The notes beneath the pieces were generated by a model. It did not search any database, was not told the origin of the DNA, and worked only from the letters and a program-made list of their open reading frames with translations. Below, piece by piece: positions 8,459-17,488 of a stretch of DNA of 64,000 nt. Each line of letters opens with the position of its first letter. Within the stretch, counting starts at the first letter, position 1. The translations under genes and the position numbers were made by a program. The stretch is from assembly GCA_009909035.1 (NCBI GenBank), contig JAAAOB010000027.1:17594-81593 (forward strand). The letters are read 5' to 3'. Source of the DNA: Bacteroidota bacterium. GTDB taxonomy: Bacteria > Bacteroidota > Rhodothermia > Balneolales > Balneolaceae.

Positions 8459-9328
8459 CTATGCTGACGTGCCGCCTAAAACGGAATCGAGCTGCATCTC
8501 TTTGAGTGCGTTATCCTGAATGGGTTGTGTTTTTTCATTGATTTCATCAACACCCCAGGTCAACCCCACAACGGTTCTTGTCGGGCGTTTACCCGTTGGC
8601 AGTTCCGCAAGTTTTAGATACGCATCTACGACCCATTGCGGATCGGGCGCATCCTCGCTTTGAAGCATTTGATCAAACTCTTCACTCATCGCTGCAGGAA
8701 CACCCGCTAATTCTCCGTACGATTCCAGCACATCACCGTGATCAGGAACTTTCCCGGAGGCCAGCAGACCGGTGCCAAAGGGTCCGGGTTCAACAAGTAC
8801 TACATCCACGCCAAACGGAGAAAGCTCATACCGAAGCCCCTGGCTGTATGCTTCGAGTGCATGTTTGGTAGCTGTGTACGTTGAGAAAAACGGGGGCGAA
8901 ATGCGGCCAACCAGAGATGATGTATTGATTATTAGCCCTGACCCTGCCTTCCTCATGACCGGCAACACCGCCTGCATGGTTCTGATGGCGCCAAAATAGT
9001 TGGTTTCCATCTGAAAACGCGCTTGGTCAACGCTGTAGGCTTCGGTAATTCCGATATACATGATGCCGGCATTGTTGATGAGAACATCGATATTCCCTGC
9101 TTCCGCCAGAATGGTGTCGATGGCTGCTGTTACAGATTCATCACTCGTTACATCCATATCCACTACGTTAATGTGATCTGAGTATGCTTCCAGTTCTGCT
9201 TTTTTCTCTGCATTCTTGCCATCGGGATTACGCATGGTGGCGAATACGTTATTGCCTTGATCGGCAAAATCTTTGGAAGCCTTTAAGCCGAATCCACTGC
9301 TGCTTCCTGTAATGATTATATTTTTCAT
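8459..9328 (-). CDS. SDR family NAD(P)-dependent oxidoreductase
   Basis: A 289-residue classical short-chain dehydrogenase: cofactor-binding TGSSSGFG (7-14), NNAG (85-88), a catalytic serine at 137/138 in INTSS, and YTATK giving Y151 and K155. It acts in the cytosol on an unknown alcohol or ketone. It is the last gene of a minus-strand group with a membrane protein and two SnoaL-like proteins that face an HxlR regulator. HxlR regulators often sit beside SDR and SnoaL genes in reactive-electrophile or quinone response loci, so co-regulation is likely but inferred. Confidence 0.92.
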   Translation of the reverse strand: MKNIIITGSSSGFGLKASKDFADQGNNVFATMRNPDGKNAEKKAELEAYSDHINVVDMDVTSDESVTAAIDTILAEAGNIDVLINNAGIMYIGITEAYSVDQARFQMETNYFGAIRTMQAVLPVMRKAGSGLIINTSSLVGRISPPFFSTYTATKHALEAYSQGLRYELSPFGVDVVLVEPGPFGTGLLASGKVPDHGDVLESYGELAGVPAAMSEEFDQMLQSEDAPDPQWVVDAYLKLAELPTGKRPTRTVVGLTWGVDEINEKTQPIQDNALKEMQLDSVLGGTSA

Positions 9329-9352
9329 TTTGAATTATGATAAGTTTAAGAT

Positions 9353-9886
9353 TTAAATTGAGGCGTAAGAAAACGCCAGATAATTAAGTACCGATGCTGC
9401 GAGCCAGAATGCAGAAAATACGATACCGACATTTCTGCCATTTCCGGATACTTTAGGATGTTTCCCTAAGAAAGGAACCCCTGCATGATTGGCATTGACC
9501 AGCATAAAGAATACCGACATCACCAGTAAAACGAAGTGCAATACGGCACGATCTTCCAGGGGGACTTGCATACCGTAAACTGCCCCGGCTATAATGGACA
9601 GAAAAGCCAAGGCTCCCTGGCGCTGTTCAAAAAGCAAAACAAAGATGTAATCTTCTGCTGCCGATTTCTTCTCTTTTGGAGCTGCTGAAAGCGCTGCATT
9701 CAACATCGCTATTTGCTCCTTGCCGGTCAGCAGCTTACTACTATCAGTCAACCCCGGTTCAAAAAACGGAAGCACATAATTGGCAAGCCAACGAGCCAAT
9801 AAAGGATTGGCGACTTCCACTGCGTGAAGAATACCGGGTGCCATACACATTGCGAAAGCAAGTGTAGAAATTGAATATTCAGTCAT
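9353..9886 (-). CDS. hypothetical membrane protein, about 4 TM
   Basis: 177 residues from the ATG at 9886; an upstream TTG at 9892 is possible but adds only two residues. Hydrophobic segments lie near the N-terminus and at about 90-107, 114-132 and 153-172, with a soluble loop rich in Lys/Ala (55-80) between the first two. No family was recognised. It lies between the SDR and the SnoaL-like lipoprotein on the same strand with short gaps (24 and 33 bp), so it is probably co-transcribed with them. Confidence 0.6.
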   Translation of the reverse strand: MTEYSISTLAFAMCMAPGILHAVEVANPLLARWLANYVLPFFEPGLTDSSKLLTGKEQIAMLNAALSAAPKEKKSAAEDYIFVLLFEQRQGALAFLSIIAGAVYGMQVPLEDRAVLHFVLLVMSVFFMLVNANHAGVPFLGKHPKVSGNGRNVGIVFSAFWLAASVLNYLAFSYASI

Positions 9887-9919
9887 GATCAATATTTTAT
9901 AGTTAGTTGTTGGATATAA

Positions 9920-10795
9920 TCAAAATCCGCTGAACATTCCGTTGTCATTCGCCAATCCTTCGGTAGGAACGGGCTGAATAACATCCCAGTGCTCTATAGC
10001 TTTGCTATTTTCCATACGAAATAGATCGTAAAAGACATTTGTAGTACCATTCCATTGCCCCTCGCTTATCGTAAGAACAAAATTTCCTTCTCCAATAACC
10101 TTATGAATCGTAGTGTATTGGAACATGTTGTCTATAGAAATGAGATACTCTACAGCTGCCTGAATTCCAGCTAAACCATTATCAATACCAGGGTTGTGCT
10201 GAATGTAATTCTCTGCGATATAATTGGTGATATTATCCGGGTTTTGGCCCATCAAAACATCTTCGATGATTGATACAGCCAACGCTTTATTAGCCTCTGT
10301 TTGATTGATATCCGTAGAGTTCGTTGGACCGTCAATCATGGTGTTACCATTTGCTGTCTGACTTTCCCAGGGTTGGATAGCATCCCAGTGTTCTGCTATT
10401 TTCCCGTTATCATCAAACCGCAGGATATCAAACGTTACGACTGAGTCTGCCCCAAAAGGCGCGGCATTGGTCCATAGATTATGAATAGCAACAAAATTGC
10501 CGTCTTCAATTATTCTGACATTTTCAACCATTGTGCCATTATCCGCTAATACGGTGGTGACTACTTGCACAAAAGCATCTCTACCCGTTGGTAGAAAAGG
10601 GTTGTGTTGAATGTAATTTTCCGTGACTAATTCTTCTATGGAGGTTACATCACGGTCATTTACGGCTCTAAGAAATGAGGTGGCTTTCTCCTTTTGAGTT
10701 GGCTCAGTAACTGTTACATCATTATTATCGCTACAAGCGGTACCAATGAAAAGTACACTAAGTACTAAAATTGATAGTAACATTGGTTTTTTCAT
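9920..10795 (-). CDS. lipoprotein with two SnoaL-like domains
   Basis: A 291-residue protein. An N-terminal signal ends in a lipobox with C21 (IGTAC). Two repeats of a SnoaL-like (NTF2 fold) domain follow, about 35-150 and 165-285. Each has the signatures NYIQHNP and (A/V)IEHWD or IAEHWDAIQP, the histidine/aspartate pattern of SnoaL-like polyketide cyclase relatives. The substrate is unknown. It is clearly a paralogue of the next upstream gene, which lacks the signal peptide, so one copy is exported and one cytoplasmic. Confidence 0.85.
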   Translation of the reverse strand: MKKPMLLSILVLSVLFIGTACSDNNDVTVTEPTQKEKATSFLRAVNDRDVTSIEELVTENYIQHNPFLPTGRDAFVQVVTTVLADNGTMVENVRIIEDGNFVAIHNLWTNAAPFGADSVVTFDILRFDDNGKIAEHWDAIQPWESQTANGNTMIDGPTNSTDINQTEANKALAVSIIEDVLMGQNPDNITNYIAENYIQHNPGIDNGLAGIQAAVEYLISIDNMFQYTTIHKVIGEGNFVLTISEGQWNGTTNVFYDLFRMENSKAIEHWDVIQPVPTEGLANDNGMFSGF

Positions 10796-10831
10796 TTTGA
10801 AAATGATTTTATGATTAAAATTTTTGTTGTC

Positions 10832-11614
10832 TTAAAACCCAAACATTCCGTTGTTATTCGCTAATCCTTCCGTTGGGATTGCCTGAATGACATCCCAGTG
10901 TTCGATGGCTTTTCCATTTTCAAAGAGAAGCAAATCGTAAAAAACATTCGGTTTGTCGTTCCATTCACCCTCACTCACCGTAAGAACAAAGTTTCCCTCG
11001 CCCAATACCTTGTGGATTTTAGTATATCTGAACATGTTGCCTTGAGATGTGATGTATTCTACAGCCTCTGTGATACCCATTAAACCATCTTTTATACCCG
11101 GATTATGCTGGTGGTACTGCTCTGTACTGATGTATTCGGTGATCTTATTGGGGTTTTTGCCCATCAAAATGTCCTCCACCATTGATTTTGCAAGGGCCTT
11201 GTTCGCATCTGTTTTTTCCAAATCATCGATCGCAACAATTCCGTCGAGTTGCGTTCTTCCACTTGCGGTTTCTTCAACCCAGGGCTGTAAAGCGTCCCAA
11301 TGTTCTGCTATCTTTTCCTCTTTATCGAATCGGTAGATATCGAAAGCTGCTAAATTATCGCCGCCAAACGGACGTGCATTGGTCCAATGGTTATGCATGA
11401 CGACAAAATCTCCATCTTCAATGACTCGAATTACGTCTCCCTTTGTTCCTGCAGCTTTTAATGCCGGAAGGGCATGCATAAGAATAGGCTCTAAGCCATC
11501 AGGGAAAAATGGATTGTGTTGAATGATGTCTTCTCTCGTCAAAGTTTTAACTGCTTCTTCGTCTTGATTTGAAATGGCATCAATAAAAGCAAGGGCTTTT
11601 TCTTTATTACTCAC
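10832..11614 (-). CDS. cytoplasmic double SnoaL-like protein
   Basis: A 260-residue paralogue of the downstream lipoprotein, without a signal sequence. Two NTF2-fold repeats carry QHNPFFP, IAEHWDALQPW and later QHNPG, AIEHWDVIQ. Both ends keep the same closing motif (TEGLANxNGMF), showing that the two genes arose by tandem duplication. The start is a GTG at 11614; the next in-frame Met lies well inside the first domain. It faces the HxlR gene across a 128-bp AT-rich region that probably holds divergent promoters. Confidence 0.83.
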   Translation of the reverse strand: MSNKEKALAFIDAISNQDEEAVKTLTREDIIQHNPFFPDGLEPILMHALPALKAAGTKGDVIRVIEDGDFVVMHNHWTNARPFGGDNLAAFDIYRFDKEEKIAEHWDALQPWVEETASGRTQLDGIVAIDDLEKTDANKALAKSMVEDILMGKNPNKITEYISTEQYHQHNPGIKDGLMGITEAVEYITSQGNMFRYTKIHKVLGEGNFVLTVSEGEWNDKPNVFYDLLLFENGKAIEHWDVIQAIPTEGLANNNGMFGF

Positions 11615-11742
11615 GGTTTTGTCATTTGGTTATTAATTTTTACTTTTAATCTGAAAGCAATATTATGTTTTAACTTTTAATATGCAAGCTATTTTGTAAA
11701 TTAATTTCAATTAGCAAGTAATATTTAACAGGAAGAGTTTAT

Positions 11743-12192
11743 ATGAGACAGGATTTCAGATGCGACTGCCCGTTTACTTCAGCCCTTGATGTTCTGGGTG
11801 ATAAGTGGATATTGGTTATCGTAAAGCAGATGCTAATCGAAGGCAATGAAACCTTTAAAGACTTTACGGAAAGTGAGGAAGCCATTGCCACCAATATTTT
11901 ATCAGACCGGCTCAAGCTGCTTGAGGAGATGGGAATCATCATCAAAACAAAACGGCCGGACAATAAAAAGTCCAATCTCTATCTTTTAACCGATAAAGGA
12001 TTGGCATTGACACCCATTCTTGTAGAACTTGCAACCTGGAGCGATCGTCACCTCAGGGATATCCATCCAACCATTGCGGATGGTGAAAAAATGGAGTTTA
12101 TGCGAAATGACAAGGCAGCTTTTGCGCGTGTTCTGGTGAAAAATTACAGGGAAAAACTGGCTGCAACACCCGTTACGCACAACAGCGGGTAA
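11743..12192 (+). CDS. HxlR-family transcriptional regulator
   Basis: A 149-residue winged-helix regulator with the family opening CDCP..SALDVLGDKW (cysteines C7 and C9, KW at 21-22), a recognition helix region ATNILSDRLKLLEEMG and the wing YLLTDKG. Family members use N-terminal cysteines to sense electrophiles or redox state; both are present here. It is divergent from the SnoaL/SDR gene group and is the obvious candidate to control it. AGGAAG lies 8 bp before the ATG as a plausible ribosome-binding site. Confidence 0.92.
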   Translation: MRQDFRCDCPFTSALDVLGDKWILVIVKQMLIEGNETFKDFTESEEAIATNILSDRLKLLEEMGIIIKTKRPDNKKSNLYLLTDKGLALTPILVELATWSDRHLRDIHPTIADGEKMEFMRNDKAAFARVLVKNYREKLAATPVTHNSG

Positions 12193-12533
12193 AGTGGTAG
12201 AACCAATGCACTTCGATTTAATACAACTTTTGGTGGTTTAGAAAAGAGCGCGTCTATAAATCCGTTGCTGCTTATAATCCGTATCCTGATGCTCCACCCC
12301 TTTCCACAAAGACCCACTGCCAAGCATAACGCCTCGCGGTTCATTGAATGAAGCGAAAATTACCAATGGAATTCAGGGAAAAATTGTACATATAGTATGA
12401 TCTGGCCCGCATCGTAAGGTCTGTTACAGTATCCATTGCCTTTTTTGATTTTGCTAATTCAATATTTTTATCCTTATTTACACGTTAGCCTGCAGGTTCT
12501 ATACAACACCTAGATACATCGTAAACTATTGGC
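12193..12533. other. intergenic region without recognised gene
   Basis: A 341-bp spacer between the HxlR and AraC genes. No coding remnant, tRNA or strong hairpin was recognised in either strand. Presumably it carries the AraC-gene promoter. Confidence 0.5.
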
Positions 12534-13334
12534 ATGGATCCCGAGTCTATAACAATATCACCTATCACAGACCAGATGATGAGGGTACCCGGGGATACCC
12601 GCTCCATTGTCCTCTGGATACAGAAAACGGTATCCAGCCTGGAAATCAACAGCCACCTGCTTGAGAATATATCCAATACCATACTCTTCTTGATGCCAAA
12701 TGCTCAATGGAAAATAGATAATGGTGGTTTAGGCGGATCTGTAGGCTACGCACTGTACCTGAGCCGGGAAACGCTGAATCACCCTATGCTTCGCAATCTT
12801 CACATTCAAGAGGTTCGATTGTTTTCCAATGGAGAAATTCCAACAATACATCTGGCTCCGGGCATCGAAAAACGAACGCATGCACTGCTTGAAATGCTGG
12901 ATGAGCTGATTGGCTCTCATCTGAATCACAAAGATGACGCCATTATTTCGCTGTTAAATGCTTTTTTTGTCTATTGCGATGGGCAGTGTAATATCAAATC
13001 AGTGATCACCGAAGACAACACCAAAAAATCGTTGGTTTATAAATTCAAAAAAATGGTTGATAAACACCTTGGCCAATATCAAAAGGTTGAGGAGTTTGCC
13101 CAACTGCTGAATGTATCTCCCAGCTACCTGAACGAAGCGGTGCAGGAAACACTGAGCACCAATACCAAGGCACTCATCGACGAGCAACTTGTCATGCGGG
13201 CCCGTCACAAACTCAAGTTTTCCGATAAATCGGTCAAGGAGATCTCATTTGAACTTGGGTTCTCCACACCCGACTACTTCAGCTACTTTTTTAAAAAACA
13301 TACCGGTACAACTCCCTCCTCTCTTCGCGGTTAG
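12534..13334 (+). CDS. AraC-family transcriptional regulator
   Basis: 266 residues. The C-terminal third (about 165-266) has the double helix-turn-helix of AraC/XylS regulators: FAQLLNVSPSYLNEAV, then VKEISFELGFSTPDYFSYFF, with TGTTPSSLR closing. The N-terminal 160 residues are an unassigned sensing domain of the type common in Bacteroidota AraC regulators. It precedes the cupin gene by 104 bp on the same strand, so that gene is a candidate target. Confidence 0.92.
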   Translation: MDPESITISPITDQMMRVPGDTRSIVLWIQKTVSSLEINSHLLENISNTILFLMPNAQWKIDNGGLGGSVGYALYLSRETLNHPMLRNLHIQEVRLFSNGEIPTIHLAPGIEKRTHALLEMLDELIGSHLNHKDDAIISLLNAFFVYCDGQCNIKSVITEDNTKKSLVYKFKKMVDKHLGQYQKVEEFAQLLNVSPSYLNEAVQETLSTNTKALIDEQLVMRARHKLKFSDKSVKEISFELGFSTPDYFSYFFKKHTGTTPSSLRG

Positions 13335-13438
13335 ACTGCAGCTGCAGCGAAAATCGAAGGAATTACCACGGTTTTCCCATTTCCACAATCCGTATTCGCG
13401 ATTATATTTTTATAAATCCCAACAGTAATCCCGGATAC

Positions 13439-13978
13439 ATGAATAGAAAAACATTTCTTCGCAACACAGGTATAGGAGTTGGAACATTGTTACTTCCCGG
13501 CGCATCAGGAAAATTATCGGCTTTAGGAAGTAACAGCCGTTCACCAGATCCGAAGATCATGCGCGATGATGAAGGCAAAGTCCTGAATGTAATTGGTGAT
13601 ATTCAAACCCATAAATTGGTGGGTGAGGATACCGAAAATCAGATTGTTGAATGGGTTGATAATGTGGAACCCGGAGTCGGTATTCCTCCTCATTTTCATA
13701 CTCATGAAGATGAAATATTCAGAGTGATCTGGGGAGAGGTGGAACTTATGATCGATGGAGAACCTACGGTGCTTACGGCAGGCGATACCGCGTTTGCCCC
13801 AAAAAACATTCCTCATGCCTGGAAGGTCGTCGGGACCGAAAAAGCACGAATGATTACCAGTGCCTTTCCCGCGGGGATTGAGGAGATGTTTGAAGAGCTG
13901 GCTAAATTACCGCCCGGCCCTCCTGACTTTGAAAAAGTAACCGAAATTTGTGGACGATTCGGGGTTACCTTTGTTTAA
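13439..13978 (+). CDS. exported cupin-domain protein
   Basis: A 179-residue protein with an N-terminal signal resembling a Tat leader (MNRKTFLRNTGIG, RK instead of RR, then a Gly/Leu-rich core). The cupin motif 1 histidines are in PPHFHTHEDE (H85/H87/H89, E92), and motif 2 is GDTAFAPKNIPHAW (G115, P121, H126). It would bind one metal ion in a small beta-barrel, probably in the periplasm. The substrate is unknown; single-domain cupins of this type include dioxygenase-like and sugar-binding proteins. It lies just after an AraC regulator. Confidence 0.82.
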   Translation: MNRKTFLRNTGIGVGTLLLPGASGKLSALGSNSRSPDPKIMRDDEGKVLNVIGDIQTHKLVGEDTENQIVEWVDNVEPGVGIPPHFHTHEDEIFRVIWGEVELMIDGEPTVLTAGDTAFAPKNIPHAWKVVGTEKARMITSAFPAGIEEMFEELAKLPPGPPDFEKVTEICGRFGVTFV

Positions 13979-14146
13979 AATGTTCTAAGTAGACTCGTGT
14001 CGCGTCAATGCTGATTTTTTATCGTGTGTCTCCCCATTAATTTCCTTTGGAAAATGATAAAACGATATGAATTTTTGGTTATCTCCTTGGCTTCATATGA
14101 GCAACTGCTTTGCTGCTCCCCTCTGGCGTAAGTGTTAAGCGATGTG

Positions 14147-14536
14147 TCACTTGTACCTTTTACTCTCTACGGACCCGGGATCGTTTGTCATACATTTTCC
14201 AGGGGGATTTTTATACCACAGAATCATCTCATCGTCAACCTGAGGCGGGATCAACACGGGCATGGATTCGGTGAGTGAGGAGTCAGGCTGCAGTACGGGC
14301 ATTTCGGACAGGCAAGGAAAGCTCCGAAAAGAGCTGCTGCCGGCGGAGGAGTCTGCATTGTTCGGTGTTGAGGAATTCAAATCCATCAGCGTATCTGCCA
14401 ATACGACCGTACTATAATCCGTATTCAGCTCATCTAAAACATCCGCTGCTGTTGCAAGCTTTTGGTTGTCAGACTGCCCGAAGGCCGGAACAGAGATCAA
14501 AATCGAGATGCTTAGAATTGGTAGAAATTGTCTCAT
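14147..14536 (-). CDS. small secreted hypothetical protein
   Basis: A 129-residue protein with a clear signal peptide (FLPILSISILISVPAFGQ, cleavage after FGQ near 21). The mature part is polar, Ser/Pro/Asp-rich and probably poorly ordered, with two cysteines and no recognised domain. It is isolated: 168 bp after the convergent cupin gene and 128 bp downstream of the kinase-like gene's stop. The clean signal peptide supports a real gene. Confidence 0.5.
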   Translation of the reverse strand: MRQFLPILSISILISVPAFGQSDNQKLATAADVLDELNTDYSTVVLADTLMDLNSSTPNNADSSAGSSSFRSFPCLSEMPVLQPDSSLTESMPVLIPPQVDDEMILWYKNPPGKCMTNDPGSVESKRYK

Positions 14537-14664
14537 AACCTATTCCCTTTTCATGCTATAAATATCTTTTCTAACGGCCGAACGCTCTGTTTCATTGTGT
14601 CGGATAAACATCACGGCTGCATTTTCCTCCACTCTTTTATCAAATAGAATAGATCCGGTTTACC

Positions 14665-15705
14665 TTACGGCCAGTCGGGGTGTCGATCGGGGTTTAAAAG
14701 GAAAGCGTATGCCCGGTGTACAATCTGCTGTATAACGGGATCTGAGACGGGAGTATCCTCAAAAAGATACCCCGATTTAAATGCACCTGTGGTCCGGATC
14801 AGGAGTTCCATCGCGTAGTGGATATTAAAATCGTGCTGCTCCGCCCGGTCCATCAGCAGGCCGTTCTCTTCTCCTAAAGCTAATTGATAACGTTTCAAAA
14901 ACCTCCGTGCAATTGCCTCAACCCGCTTTTTCCGGGCTTTAGATCCGGCCGCAGCCTTGTGCATCGTACAGTGAGACAGAAAATGCGCTGTGTCCTGGAA
15001 CGGGTAACCGAAATGCGCAAACTCCCAGTCAATAATGCGCAGCCTGTTTTGTTGGATGATCAGAGAAGGTGCCCAGAGATCTCCCATCACCATACATTTT
15101 CCGGGCGTCAGCAGCTTCTCACCAAGAGTTCGGGCATGATCGACAGCCTTTTGTTCCGGTTTGATACCGGCATTGACAAGAAACTCTTCTGCACCATTGT
15201 ACTGCACCTGTTGTCGCGTCTGCTGTATTCCGCTGTTGTTAAAATTCTTTTTGAACCACGGGTTCCCGGCCGTTTCCCGGTGCAGAGTGCCCATAAACTC
15301 CCCAAGGGATGCAGACCGTTCATCATGGTCTGCACCCAGATCACCACTGAAAATTCCACCATTGTTGCCGACATCTTCCATAATCAGCAGATGACGCTCT
15401 TGATCAAAATGATACAGTTCAGGCGGGCTGATGTGGTCTGATTTCAGTGGATGGAGCTTACCGTCATCAGAAAACTGCTGAAGTGCTTTTGCCTCAAAAT
15501 GGATGCGCTGCGGGTCCAGCGGGATATCGGGCTGCCCGGCAATATAGGGCGGTGCATGTTTTACGATGACGTTATGAGGGGTTCCCGCCACTCTCCAGAT
15601 GAAATTCAGGTTTCCGCCGGACAGTGGTACCGGATCGCCCGTGGCCCTAAAACCAGCGACATGTTTTTCAGCAATCAGAACAATTTGATTGGGGCTGATC
15701 TCCAT
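14665..15705 (-). CDS. phosphotransferase resembling methylthioribose kinase (MtnK-like)
   Basis: A 346-residue protein-kinase-like-fold phosphotransferase: SGGNLNFIW glycine-rich loop (29-37), VIVKHAPPYI with the ATP lysine K49 (MtnK has VKQALPY), a catalytic loop MGDLWAPS (D209) and a metal-binding IIDWEFAHFG (D226). The loop that normally reads HGDL has Met207 in place of His; the aspartate is kept. Its ATG directly abuts the TAA of the MTA-phosphorylase-like gene, so translation is probably coupled. MTR kinase and MTA phosphorylase normally serve alternative routes, so the substrate may be another sugar or nucleoside product. Confidence 0.75.
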   Translation of the reverse strand: MEISPNQIVLIAEKHVAGFRATGDPVPLSGGNLNFIWRVAGTPHNVIVKHAPPYIAGQPDIPLDPQRIHFEAKALQQFSDDGKLHPLKSDHISPPELYHFDQERHLLIMEDVGNNGGIFSGDLGADHDERSASLGEFMGTLHRETAGNPWFKKNFNNSGIQQTRQQVQYNGAEEFLVNAGIKPEQKAVDHARTLGEKLLTPGKCMVMGDLWAPSLIIQQNRLRIIDWEFAHFGYPFQDTAHFLSHCTMHKAAAGSKARKKRVEAIARRFLKRYQLALGEENGLLMDRAEQHDFNIHYAMELLIRTTGAFKSGYLFEDTPVSDPVIQQIVHRAYAFLLNPDRHPDWP

Positions 15706-16494
15706 TTAGTAGCGATAGATTTGATTGGCAAACGGCACGGGTTCTCCATGCTCAATAAAATCGATCAGAATTTTTTCAGTGGCCTCCCGCGCCTGAACCA
15801 GGGACTCTGCAATGCCCTCCCTCTGCGGTGTCTCGATCCCGGGAACGGAGTATTTGGCGCCCACAACGAGAGCTGCACACGGAATTTCAAGCTCATTGGC
15901 GAGCACCACTTCCGGGGCCAGGGTCATTGAATTAACCTGTCCGCCAAGTTGTGCCCACATCCGGTTCTCGGCAGGTGTTTTGCTTCGTGGACCGCCGGCA
16001 TAGACAAAGTTCACGCCTTCATTATCAAGATAAATTGTCTCATGTCGATCAGCAAGCTGACGATTTAGCTCCCTCGAAAAAAGGCCCTCTTTAATCAGCA
16101 GGTGTCCCTGACTCTCCGACGGCTCCGGGAACATGGTGCAGGTGGAGCCATCCGGCAGCCGGTTTTCGGGCATCATCAGGTCGGTGACCAGCATCGGTTT
16201 ATAGAGAGGCAGATCCGGGTCCAACACCCCAACGGAACTATTTATGAGCAGGGCTCCACACCCCAGTTTCTTCAGTGCTGCACTCTGAGCGCGATAGTTG
16301 ATCTGGTTGGGCAAAAGACGGTGCGGAACGCCATGCCGTACCAGTACGTAGGCTTTGCGCTCCGATTGATTGCGGGTCTCGTAAACTTCCTGGCGTCCCC
16401 ACTCCGTCTCTACAGTCGTCTGTTCGAGGTTCAGCTTTTCGGGAATCGATGTTTCAAATGCACTGCCTAAAAAAACGGCAATTGATCTGTTCAT
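15706..16494 (-). CDS. purine nucleoside / MTA phosphorylase family protein
   Basis: A 262-residue protein of the PNP/MTAP (PNP_UDP_1) superfamily: RHGVPHRLLPNQINYRA (53-69) is the phosphate-binding and trimer motif of MTA phosphorylases, SSVGVLDP (86-93) follows the usual SAVGSL position, and GGPRSKTPAE with NSMTLAPEVVLANELE matches the base-binding end. It would split a purine nucleoside with phosphate to base and ribose-1-phosphate, methylthioadenosine being the usual MTAP substrate. First gene of a tight two-gene unit with the MtnK-like kinase (TAAATG junction). Exact substrate uncertain. Confidence 0.82.
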   Translation of the reverse strand: MNRSIAVFLGSAFETSIPEKLNLEQTTVETEWGRQEVYETRNQSERKAYVLVRHGVPHRLLPNQINYRAQSAALKKLGCGALLINSSVGVLDPDLPLYKPMLVTDLMMPENRLPDGSTCTMFPEPSESQGHLLIKEGLFSRELNRQLADRHETIYLDNEGVNFVYAGGPRSKTPAENRMWAQLGGQVNSMTLAPEVVLANELEIPCAALVVGAKYSVPGIETPQREGIAESLVQAREATEKILIDFIEHGEPVPFANQIYRY

Positions 16495-16744
16495 AATCTA
16501 TGCTATTGACTTTGATATAGTTAAGCAGAGGATGTCTCTGCCGTGTTGAATTATATGAAGGCTGTTAATGAACGACACGGGCGCAGTCGCCGCAATTTAT
16601 CGACTAATAATCTTTAACATTTTGGTCAGCCACGGACTGAATCTACTTATGATTTAATATCGTGAATACCCGGACGGTTTTTAAAATTGACGCCTATCCC
16701 CTGGCTTTTTCCGAATGGATTGACAATAAATTACTGATTCTTTT

Positions 16745-17488
16745 TCAATTGGATCGATTTTCGTCGTGCTGGCGCGTTATCTTGTTCCAAAATTTCAGTT
16801 CCTCCTGCACACCGCTGCCAGAGTCATTGATAAACGCCTCGCGGCTTTCAAACAGGTGAAGTACGCCGTTTTGCATCATCCCAAAACGATCGCCGGTCAT
16901 GAGCGCTTCTTTCAGATCGTGCGTAACAAAAAGGGTTGTAATTTTTTCGGCCCGTGAAATCTCCACAAACAATGTTTGCATCTCCAGCCGGGTTTCCGGA
17001 TCGAGGCTTCCGAAGGGTTCATCCAGCAAAAGTACAGTCGGATGAATGATGAATGCGCGGCCAAAGGCCACCCTCTGCTTTTGACCGCCCGACAGCTGTT
17101 CGGGATACTTTTTTTCCTGCCCGTTCAGCTGCAGCCGGTTCACCATTTCCAGCGTTTTTTCTTTGATGATATCATGCTTTTCATCCCGGATTCTGAGCCC
17201 AAACCCGATGTTTTCTTCCACCGTTAGGTGTGGAAACAAGAGGGGCTCCTGGTAGAGATAGACCACACCGCGATCTTTGGGTTTCACGTCATCCATTCGC
17301 CGGCCGTCAACAAAAATTTGACCGCTATACTTACTCTCCAGTCCGGCAAAGATCTTCAAGAGGGTCGTCTTTCCGCTGCCAGACTTCCCCAGGATCGAGA
17401 GCGTTTTATTCTGTTCAAACGTGAAGGAGACATCCCGCAGAACCTTTTCATCACCAAATGATTTAGTGATATTTTTGGCCTCAATCAT
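16745..17488 (-). CDS. ynjD: ABC transporter ATP-binding protein (YnjD-like)
   Basis: A 247-residue ABC ATPase: Walker A GKSGSGKTT (34-42), Q-loop Q80, signature LSGGQKQR (132-139), Walker B LLLDEP (153-158) and an H-loop in FVTHD. It follows two permease genes and a solute-binding lipoprotein on the same strand, forming a complete importer. The solute-binding component is of the YnjB type, so YnjD is the matching name. Its ATG at 17488 lies directly against the permease stop at 17489. Confidence 0.88.
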   Translation of the reverse strand: MIEAKNITKSFGDEKVLRDVSFTFEQNKTLSILGKSGSGKTTLLKIFAGLESKYSGQIFVDGRRMDDVKPKDRGVVYLYQEPLLFPHLTVEENIGFGLRIRDEKHDIIKEKTLEMVNRLQLNGQEKKYPEQLSGGQKQRVAFGRAFIIHPTVLLLDEPFGSLDPETRLEMQTLFVEISRAEKITTLFVTHDLKEALMTGDRFGMMQNGVLHLFESREAFINDSGSGVQEELKFWNKITRQHDENRSN

